This document shows positions 33,088-44,253 of a stretch of DNA of 44,253 bases, piece after piece; the first letter of the stretch is position 1; the number at the start of each line of letters is the position of its first letter. Made by a program: the position numbers and the translations under genes. This DNA comes from Paralimibaculum aggregatum (GTDB taxonomy: Bacteria; Pseudomonadota; Alphaproteobacteria; Rhodobacterales; Rhodobacteraceae), in NCBI RefSeq assembly GCF_030270585.1, contig NZ_BSYI01000044.1, positions 1 through 44,253 on the forward strand, written 5' to 3'. Under the pieces are notes generated by a model. The model searched no databases and was not told the DNA's origin. It worked only from the letters and a program-made list of their open reading frames with translations.

Positions 33088-33109
33088 CCCGGCCGCCGCG
33101 GCGGCCGGG
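33088..33109. terminator. Perfect 22-base palindrome between convergent operons
   Basis: The left half is CCCGGCCGCCG and the right half is its exact reverse complement, with no unpaired loop base. It lies in the 49-base gap between the NIPSNAP gene (plus) and the TSUP permease gene (minus), so a bidirectional terminator is the natural reading. No T-tract is present on either side. Confidence 0.6.
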
Positions 33110-33116
33110 ACGCGCC

Positions 33117-33854
33117 TCAGAAGAGGCTGCGCACCAGCAGCGCCCCGCCCGAGACCAGCATCAGCACGATCAGCAGCCGGCGGAAGGTTGCGTCGCCGAG
33201 CCGCCGGAAGGTCAGGATCCCCACCTGCGCCGCCAGCAGCGTCGGCACCAGCGCCCCGCCGCAGAGCAGCAGGGTCTGCCGGTCATAGGCGCCGTCCATC
33301 GCCAGCAGCGACACCGAGAGCCCGAGCACCGCCATGTTGTAGGGCTGGAGCACGCCCCGGCTCGCCTCCTTGGTCCAGCCGCGGAGCGAGATCCACATCG
33401 TCGGCAGCGCGCCCGAAAGCCCCGCCGTGGCCCCGAGGATGCCGCCGACGAAGCCGATCCCGCCGTCGATCACCGGGGTCGGCCGCTCGTAGCGCGGCAG
33501 CGTGCGGCGGAAGGCGAAGAACAGCCCGTAGAGCAGCATGAAGCCGCCGATCACCAGCTTGAGCTGATCCGCGTCGATCAGGTCGAGCACGCTCAGCCCC
33601 AGCGGGATGCCGAAGAGCGCCGGCACCAGGAACATCGCCAGCCGCCGCCAGCGGATCGCGTGGCGCACGATCCAGCAGCCCTGGATGCCGCTCGCCACCG
33701 ACATCAGCAGCACCACCGGCACGGCCTGCTGCGGCGGCATGATCTGCAGCCACCAGCCGAGCGCGAAGAGCGCCGTGCCGAAGCCCGCGAGGCCGTTGAT
33801 GAAACCGCCCATGGCGGCGCCGGCCACGAGGACCGCGATGAAGTCGACTGTCAT
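33117..33854 (-). CDS. TSUP (TauE/SafE) family permease
   Basis: A 245-residue membrane protein with about eight helices and the family's two internal half-repeats, each opening with a glycine-rich helix: AAMGGFINGLAGFGTALFALGW near the N-terminus and DGGIGFVGGILGATAGLSGALPTMW around 129-153. TSUP members export sulfite (TauE), sulfoacetate or other small organic acids, or import them. It is transcribed with, and 53 bases downstream of, the LysR gene at 33908-34807. With the YeiH-family protein at 31666-32679 it makes two unrelated exporter families of sulfur oxyanions in one locus, although TSUP proteins also carry non-sulfur acids. Confidence 0.85.
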   Translation of the reverse strand: MTVDFIAVLVAGAAMGGFINGLAGFGTALFALGWWLQIMPPQQAVPVVLLMSVASGIQGCWIVRHAIRWRRLAMFLVPALFGIPLGLSVLDLIDADQLKLVIGGFMLLYGLFFAFRRTLPRYERPTPVIDGGIGFVGGILGATAGLSGALPTMWISLRGWTKEASRGVLQPYNMAVLGLSVSLLAMDGAYDRQTLLLCGGALVPTLLAAQVGILTFRRLGDATFRRLLIVLMLVSGGALLVRSLF

Positions 33855-33907
33855 TGGAAGGACGTCCTGCTGGATTCGGGTGGTCGGATGCCGGCCGGCA
33901 GAGGCGG

Positions 33908-34807
33908 CTAGCGGATGCGGGCGGGGTCGAAGACGCCGATGGCGATCGCCTCGGCCAGCTTCTCGTGCAACGCCTCTATGACGCGGGTCTTGACGGTGTC
34001 GGCATGGCTCAGCAGCCCGAGCACGCGCGGCCCCAGCCCCTCGGCCAGGGCCAGGCGGCGCAGCGGCAGCCGGTCCGGGCGCGGCACGATCTGGCTGGGC
34101 ACGATGGAGACCCCGAGCCCGGCATAGACCATGCTCGAGATCGCCTCGAGGCTGTCGAGCTCCATGGTGTCGGAAACCTCGATCTGCCGCTCCCGCAGCC
34201 AGGTCTCGATCATCGCGCCGACCACGGCCTGGCGGGAGAAGCGGATGTAGGGATGCGCCTGCAGGATCGCGAGCGGGTCGTCGCCCTCCACCTCGGCGCC
34301 GGCGATCAGCTCGAAGCGTTCCTCGCCGAGCTCCTGCCAGCGATAGTGCCGCGCCAGCATCGGCGGGCGGGAGGTGATGACCGCATCCAGCGCCTGCCGG
34401 TCGATCTGCGAGACGAGGTCGATGGTCAGCCCCGGCACCACGCGCACGCCGAGATTGGGATGCTCGCGCTTCAGCATGGCCACCGCGAGCGGCACCAGCC
34501 CGTTGACGAGGGTCGGCACCGAGCCGATCGTCAGCGTGCCGCGGAAGCCCTCGTCGCCCAGCACCGAGGCGACCATGCCGTCATAGGCGGCGACGATCTC
34601 CCGCGCCCGTGCCACCAGCGCCCGGCCGATCGGCGTCAGCTCCGGCGTGCGTCGCGAGCGGTCGAACAGCGTGACCTGCCACTCCTCCTCGAGCGCCTTC
34701 ATCTGCTGGCTCACCGCGGCATGGGTGACGAAGACCGCCTCCGCCGCGGCGGTGAAGGTCCGGTGGTCGTCGATCGCGATCAGGGTCTTGAGGTTCCGGA
34801 TCGACAT
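33908..34807 (-). CDS. LysR-family regulator divergent from the TctCBA importer
   Basis: A 299-residue LysR protein: helix-turn-helix at about 3-60 (NLKTLIAIDDHRTFTAAAEAV, then HAAVSQQMKALEEEW) and an effector domain from about residue 87 (FRGTLTIGSVPTLVNGLVP). I chose ATG 34807, which gives the typical MSIRNLKTL start with an AAGGAAAA site upstream; ATG 34834 would add nine residues. It lies divergent from tctC with a 157-base AT-rich gap and is followed on its own strand by the TSUP gene. A similar motif also occurs upstream of the SDH-like operon, so it may activate both units in response to the imported acid. Confidence 0.9.
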   Translation of the reverse strand: MSIRNLKTLIAIDDHRTFTAAAEAVFVTHAAVSQQMKALEEEWQVTLFDRSRRTPELTPIGRALVARAREIVAAYDGMVASVLGDEGFRGTLTIGSVPTLVNGLVPLAVAMLKREHPNLGVRVVPGLTIDLVSQIDRQALDAVITSRPPMLARHYRWQELGEERFELIAGAEVEGDDPLAILQAHPYIRFSRQAVVGAMIETWLRERQIEVSDTMELDSLEAISSMVYAGLGVSIVPSQIVPRPDRLPLRRLALAEGLGPRVLGLLSHADTVKTRVIEALHEKLAEAIAIGVFDPARIR

Positions 34808-34836
34808 TTCGTCAGTTTTCCTTACGGTTCTCATCA

Positions 34837-34850
34837 GAATTTTTCAATTC
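34837..34850. promoter_or_regulatory. Inverted repeat GAATT-TTTC-AATTC near the LysR start
   Basis: Perfect 5-base arms with a 4-base spacer, 30 bases upstream of the LysR start codon. A LysR protein often binds next to its own gene, so this may be an autoregulatory half of the binding region. The arms are short and AT-rich, so chance is possible. Confidence 0.3.
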
Positions 34851-34887
34851 ATAAAATACCTTTAACCAATATAAGCTGTCAATGCGG

Positions 34888-34903
34888 GAAATCGTTGAAT
34901 TTC
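34888..34903. promoter_or_regulatory. Candidate LysR operator GAAATCGTTGAATTTC upstream of tctC
   Basis: GAAAT and ATTTC form perfect arms with a 6-base spacer, 62-77 bases before the tctC start, where LysR activators usually sit. Twelve of 16 bases match the site at 25420-25435 upstream of the SDH-like operon. Confidence 0.45.
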
Positions 34904-34964
34904 AGGTAATTCTGGATTTGACGATGTAAAAACCAAGTGAAAACCGTCCGAGGGAGGGAAAAAC

Positions 34965-35951
34965 ATGAAAAACTTCCGGATCGCATCCGTAGCGGCACTG
35001 TCAATCGCGCTAACCGCAGGGGCCAGCCTGGCGGCGGACTACCCCGACCGCACGATCAACATGATCATCCCCTATGGCCCTGGCGGCGCGACCGACATCT
35101 CCGCGCGCACGCTGGCCGAGCCGCTGGGAAAGGTGGTCCCCGAGGCGCTCGTCATGGTCAACCGCACCGGCGCCGGCGGCGCCACCGGCTCGGTCTCGGT
35201 GAAGCACGCCTCGGCCGACGGCTACACCATGCTCTTCGCCCGCGTCGGCTCGCACACCGTGAACCCGGCGATGAAGGACACGCTGCCCTACACGCTGGAC
35301 GATTTCCGCTTCGTCGGCGTCTACGAGATCAACCCGGTGGCCTGCGCTGTGCGCAGCGACAGCGACATCGACTCGCTGGATGAACTGGCGAGCAAGGTGC
35401 AAGCGGAACCGGGATCGGTGACATATTCCTCCTCGGGTGTCGGCGCGCTGCAGCACATCGCGAGCGCAATGGTGCTCAAGAGCTTCGGCGTGGAGAAGCC
35501 GCTGGAGCAGGCGGTGCATCTGCCCATGAAGGGCGGCGGTGCAGCGGCAACTGCCGTGCTCAGTGGCACCGCGACTTTCATCTGCACCAACTCCGCGGAA
35601 CTCGCGAGCTTCGTTGCCAATGGCCAGTTCAAGCCGCTGATGGTCACCACCACCGAACCGGTCGCGGGCTTCGACGCCCCCTCGGCCGCCTCGCTCGGGC
35701 ATCCCGAGCTCGAGCAGCTGGTCGGCTGGACCGGCGTGGCCGGCCCCAAGGACCTGCCCGATGACATCGCCGCGAAATGGGGCGAGTGGCTCGCCGCCGC
35801 GACCGCCGATGCCGGCTTCCGCGAGAAGATGGAGGCCCGCGGCTCGGTGATCGAGCTGATGTCGCCCGAGGACTCGGCGGCCTTCATCCAGAAGCAGTAC
35901 GAGGTGTTCCGCGCCCTTGTGGACGAGCTGGGGATGCGGATCTCCGGCTGA
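34965..35951 (+). CDS. tctC: Tripartite tricarboxylate transporter substrate-binding protein, TctC-like
   Basis: A 328-residue periplasmic binding protein of the TctC/Bug family. A Sec signal covers about residues 1-24 (MKNFRIA start, cleavage at SLA-A), and the mature protein begins DYPDRTINMIIPYGPGGATDISAR, the characteristic first carboxylate-binding loop. NRTGAGGATGSVSVKHASADGYTM and YSSSGVGALQHIASA supply the other conserved ligand loops. Known ligands of the family include citrate, tartrate, aromatic and other (di)carboxylates and some sulfonated acids. A GAGGGAGGG ribosome site precedes ATG 34965. It is followed by a hairpin and then by the genes of the small and large membrane subunits, TctB and TctA. 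Confidence 0.93.
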   Translation: MKNFRIASVAALSIALTAGASLAADYPDRTINMIIPYGPGGATDISARTLAEPLGKVVPEALVMVNRTGAGGATGSVSVKHASADGYTMLFARVGSHTVNPAMKDTLPYTLDDFRFVGVYEINPVACAVRSDSDIDSLDELASKVQAEPGSVTYSSSGVGALQHIASAMVLKSFGVEKPLEQAVHLPMKGGGAAATAVLSGTATFICTNSAELASFVANGQFKPLMVTTTEPVAGFDAPSAASLGHPELEQLVGWTGVAGPKDLPDDIAAKWGEWLAAATADAGFREKMEARGSVIELMSPEDSAAFIQKQYEVFRALVDELGMRISG

Positions 35952-35999
35952 TCCGGGGCTCGCGCGCCCGACGTTCGCAGCAACGCCCTGTCCAGCACC

Positions 36000-36031
36000 G
36001 CGGGCCGCGGCTCCCCCGAGCTGCGGCCCGC
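36000..36031 (+). terminator. Attenuator-like hairpin between tctC and tctB
   Basis: GCGGGCCGC (36000-36008) and GCGGCCCGC (36023-36031) are perfect 9-base arms with a 14-base loop, placed after the binding-protein gene and ending 17 bases before the tctB start. Partial termination or message stabilisation here would make the binding protein more abundant than the membrane subunits, a common arrangement. Confidence 0.55.
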
Positions 36032-36047
36032 CCGCCAGGAGGACATC

Positions 36048-36536
36048 ATGACGCGTACGACCCACAGGCAGATCGGGATCGCGGCGATCCTCTTCGCCGC
36101 CTTCCTGACCCTTGCCGGCATTCCCTATGGCGTGACCGCCCCCGACAACATCCGCAACATCGTGCTCTCGCCGCTGTTCTGGCCCTATGCCCTGGCCGGG
36201 CTGCTGGCGCTGGGCGGCGCCGGGCTGCTGCTCGCCTCGCGCGGCCTGCCGAGCGCGGCCGAAGCCGAGGCGCCCGGCACCGGCTGGCGCCCCGGCGCGG
36301 GCCTGCGCCTGGCCATCGCGGCCGTTATCATGGTGCTGCTCGTGGCCTTCGCCGAGACGGTGGGGCTGGTCTGGGCCGCGATGCCGGCCTTCCTCGCCTT
36401 CGCCTTCCTCGTGCGCACGCGCCACCCGGTCGCCGCGACCATCGCCGCCATCGCCGCTCCGCTTGCGCTCTACGCGTTCTTCGCCCATGTGGCCGGCGTC
36501 GCGATCCCGCAGGGCATCTTCGTGAGGCTGCCATGA
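36048..36536 (+). CDS. tctB: Tripartite tricarboxylate transporter small membrane subunit, TctB-like
   Basis: A 162-residue protein with four predicted helices (about 10-25, 41-65, 85-106 and 113-152 in total hydrophobic extent), the normal topology of TctB. TctB subunits are poorly conserved in sequence, and the identification rests on size, topology and position between tctC and tctA. An AGGAGG site lies just before ATG 36048, and the stop overlaps the tctA start by 4 bases. Confidence 0.88.
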   Translation: MTRTTHRQIGIAAILFAAFLTLAGIPYGVTAPDNIRNIVLSPLFWPYALAGLLALGGAGLLLASRGLPSAAEAEAPGTGWRPGAGLRLAIAAVIMVLLVAFAETVGLVWAAMPAFLAFAFLVRTRHPVAATIAAIAAPLALYAFFAHVAGVAIPQGIFVRLP

Positions 36537-38044
36537 CGCTGTTCGACAATCTCGTCACCGGCGCCGCGATCTTCACCGATCCGCAGGCGCTGCTCGCGCT
36601 CGTCATCGGCATCGCGGTCGGCACCGTGGCCGGCGCGATCCCCGGGCTCTCGGCGACCATGGCGGTGGCGCTCACCCTGCCCTTCACCTTCGCGCTGGAG
36701 CCGATGACCGGCATCCTGCTGCTGCTCGGTGTCTACAAGGGCGGCATCTTCGGCGGCTCGATCCCGGCGATCCTGATCAAGACACCCGGCACCCCGGCCT
36801 CCTCCGCCACGGTGCTCGACGGCTACCCGATGGCCGAGAAGGGCGAGGCCGGCCGCGCGCTCACCATGGCGCTCTATGCCTCCTGCACGGCAGACCTCTT
36901 CTCCAACCTCGCGCTGATCCTGGCCGCCGGCTGGCTGGCGAGCTTCGCGCTCTCCTTCGGCCCGCCGGAGTTCTTCACGCTGATCCTGTTCTCGCTGACG
37001 ATCATCGCCGGCGTCTCCGGCGACAGCCTCCTGAAGGGGCTGGTCTCGGCGGTGCTGGGGCTGCTGCTCGCCACCGTCGGGCTCGACCTCGTCTACGGCA
37101 CCAACCGGTTCAACTTCGGCGATCCGAACCTGATGGGCGGGCTCAATTTCATCGCCGTGCTGATCGGGCTCTTCGCGATCCCGGAGATCCTCGCGATGGT
37201 GGCCGACCCGCATGGCAACGACGGCAACGTGCGCGGGCTCGGCGACAACCGCGTGTCCTTCGCCGAGTATCGCCGCTGCTTCAAGTCGATCATCCGCGGC
37301 AGCGCGATCGGCGCCTTCCTCGGCTCGATCCCCGGCATCGGCGCGGCGCCCTCGGCCTTCCTCAGCTATTCCGAGGCGCGGCGGACCTCGCCCAACAAGG
37401 CGAATTTCGGCAAGGGCGAGATCGAGGGCGTGGCGGCGGCCGAGGCCGGCAACAATGGCGTCGCCGGTGCGACGCTGATCCCGCTGCTGGCACTCGGCGT
37501 GCCGGGCGACGTGGTCACCGCGATCATCATCGGCGCCTTCATGATCCACGGGCTGCAGCCCGGGCCGCTGATGTTCGTCACCAATGCCGACATCGTCTAC
37601 GGGCTTTTCGTCGGGCTGATCCTCAGTTCCTTCGCGCTGTTCTTCATCGGCGGCGCGGCGATCCGGGTGTTCCGCTACGTGGCCGACATCCCCCGCGGCG
37701 TGCTGTTCCCGCTGGTGCTGGTGCTCTGCGTCTATGGCTGCTACGCGGTCAACAACAGCATGTTCGATGTCGGCGTGATGTTCGCCATCGGCTGGCTCGG
37801 CTTCCTGATGATGCGCTACGGCGTGCCGGCGGCGCCCTTCCTGATCGCCTTCATCCTCGGCCCGCTGCTCGAGGACAATTTCCGCCAGTCGATGCTGATG
37901 TCGGGCGGCTCGCCGGAGATCCTGTTCCGCAGCCCGATCACCTGGGTCTTCTGGGGCCTGACGGCGATCACCGCCACGGCGATCGCAATGGCCGGGCTGA
38001 AGGCCATGAGCCGCGCCCCGGCGCCGGCGGAGAGCCGCGACTGA
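36533..38044 (+). CDS. tctA: Tripartite tricarboxylate transporter large membrane subunit, TctA-like
   Basis: A 503-residue protein with about twelve helices, the transport subunit of the TTT family. Family signatures are GTVAGAIPGLSATMAVALTLPFTF (about 25-48), YKGGIFGGSIPAILIKTPGTPASSATVLDG, and the mirrored GSIPGIGAAPSAFLSYSEARR plus GVAAAEAGNNGVAGATLIPLLALGVPGD in the second half, which show the inverted repeat of the fold. It would drive uptake of the acid caught by TctC, coupled to the ion gradient. A GC-rich hairpin lies directly after the stop. Confidence 0.95.
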   Translation: MTLFDNLVTGAAIFTDPQALLALVIGIAVGTVAGAIPGLSATMAVALTLPFTFALEPMTGILLLLGVYKGGIFGGSIPAILIKTPGTPASSATVLDGYPMAEKGEAGRALTMALYASCTADLFSNLALILAAGWLASFALSFGPPEFFTLILFSLTIIAGVSGDSLLKGLVSAVLGLLLATVGLDLVYGTNRFNFGDPNLMGGLNFIAVLIGLFAIPEILAMVADPHGNDGNVRGLGDNRVSFAEYRRCFKSIIRGSAIGAFLGSIPGIGAAPSAFLSYSEARRTSPNKANFGKGEIEGVAAAEAGNNGVAGATLIPLLALGVPGDVVTAIIIGAFMIHGLQPGPLMFVTNADIVYGLFVGLILSSFALFFIGGAAIRVFRYVADIPRGVLFPLVLVLCVYGCYAVNNSMFDVGVMFAIGWLGFLMMRYGVPAAPFLIAFILGPLLEDNFRQSMLMSGGSPEILFRSPITWVFWGLTAITATAIAMAGLKAMSRAPAPAESRD

Positions 38045-38051
38045 CCGGCCC

Positions 38052-38074
38052 GCCGGCCCGCCCGCCGGGCCGGC
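38052..38074 (+). terminator. GC-rich hairpin after tctA
   Basis: GCCGGCCCG (38052-38060) and CGGGCCGGC (38066-38074) are perfect 9-base arms around CCCGC, starting 8 bases after the tctA stop codon. Alternative pairings with the CCGGCCCG at 38045 exist. No T-tract follows. Confidence 0.55.
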
Positions 38075-38469
38075 ATCTCGACCGGGCTCGCCCAGCCTGC
38101 CGCCCCTGCCCGCCGGCCCTCTGCGCCGGCTCCGCGTCGGCGCCCCGCGCGGGGCGATCCGTCTCCGCCCCGGCCGCAGGCGCCCGAAGGCAGGCGCAGG
38201 CCAGGACCGGACGCCCGACGAGACCGGCGAGCGACATTCACATCCCCGGCTCCCCAAAAATCCTGATTGTGAATGGACAGACGCCCTACCAGCGCACAAG
38301 GTGTTCGCCGGGAAACAGGGTGGGGTGCACTCGTGCATGGCGTGAACCGCCAGGCGGGCATCCGGCATCTTCAGGACCTGACGCCGGCGCCACCCCCACT
38401 CGGAAACACGCGCATACTCCATCGGGCCCATGCTCGCCCGGGGGCGGGGATGTGACTGCAGGAGGCACC
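38075..38469. other. Intergenic region before the autotransporter gene
   Basis: About 395 bases without a convincing gene. The first 130 are extremely GC-rich and full of short palindromes. An ATTCACA / TGTGAAT pair (38236-38242 and 38268-38274) and the AAAAATCCTGATT patch between them form the only less GC-rich island and probably mark the promoter region of the autotransporter gene. The last bases hold its AGGAGG ribosome site. Confidence 0.45.

Positions 38470-44253
<5,784 letters not shown>

Overview
The window is very GC-rich with dense, overlapping gene strings. The families present (TctCBA and PotABCD-type transporters, a bacterioferritin pair, SulP, AQSIGGGGG autotransporter, IS5 group) point to an alphaproteobacterium, most likely Rhodobacterales; this is inference from gene content, as no rRNA or tRNA is present. 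The first ~7 kb is visibly less GC-rich than the rest and starts in a truncated gene fused to an IS5-family transposase fragment, so the left end looks like an accessory or rearranged edge.

Layout. (1) 1-554: mobile-element debris. (2) 965-5411, all on the minus strand: a Rieske protein, two metal-dependent amidohydrolases (COG2159 type), a Rieske ferredoxin and a ferredoxin reductase, with no oxygenase subunit in the window. Divergent from it at 5524-6978 is a MocR-type GntR/aminotransferase-fold regulator that has lost the PLP-binding lysine and two further arginines of that fold. (3) 7217-13027, minus strand: a PotABCD-like ABC importer with an embedded amidohydrolase/deaminase, and a divergent LysR gene (13245-14162). 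(4) 14415-15142: bacterioferritin-associated ferredoxin and bacterioferritin behind a strong inverted repeat. (5) 15183-18125, minus strand: a SulP anion transporter and an HI0933-family flavoprotein. (6) 18288-22143: three genes for membrane glycan assembly (GT2, GT-C-like, GT2), then a YaiI/YqxD protein and a ChaA-like Ca2+/H+ antiporter. (7) 23978-25313: a TetR regulator and a carboxymuconolactone-decarboxylase-family protein sharing a promoter with two operator palindromes.

(8) 25500-38044 is the most interesting part: a complete succinate-dehydrogenase-like complex (order B, two anchors, A), a two-subunit class I fumarase-like hydratase whose subunit genes are separated by a class III CoA-transferase gene, a YeiH-family anion exporter, a NIPSNAP protein, and then (minus strand) a TSUP permease and a LysR regulator, divergent from a TctCBA tripartite tricarboxylate importer. 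Read together: a dicarboxylate-like compound is bound by TctC, imported by TctAB, dehydrogenated by the SDH-like complex into the quinone pool, hydrated by the fumarase-like enzyme, and possibly activated by CoA transfer. Two unrelated exporter families associated with sulfite/sulfate efflux raise the possibility of a sulfonated dicarboxylate; C5 branched dicarboxylates such as methylsuccinate/mesaconate are the main alternative.

(9) 38470 to the right edge: the first 1928 codons of a giant autotransporter adhesin with AQSIGGGGG repeats. Its barrel lies beyond the window. A long antisense reading frame over it is a codon-bias artefact.
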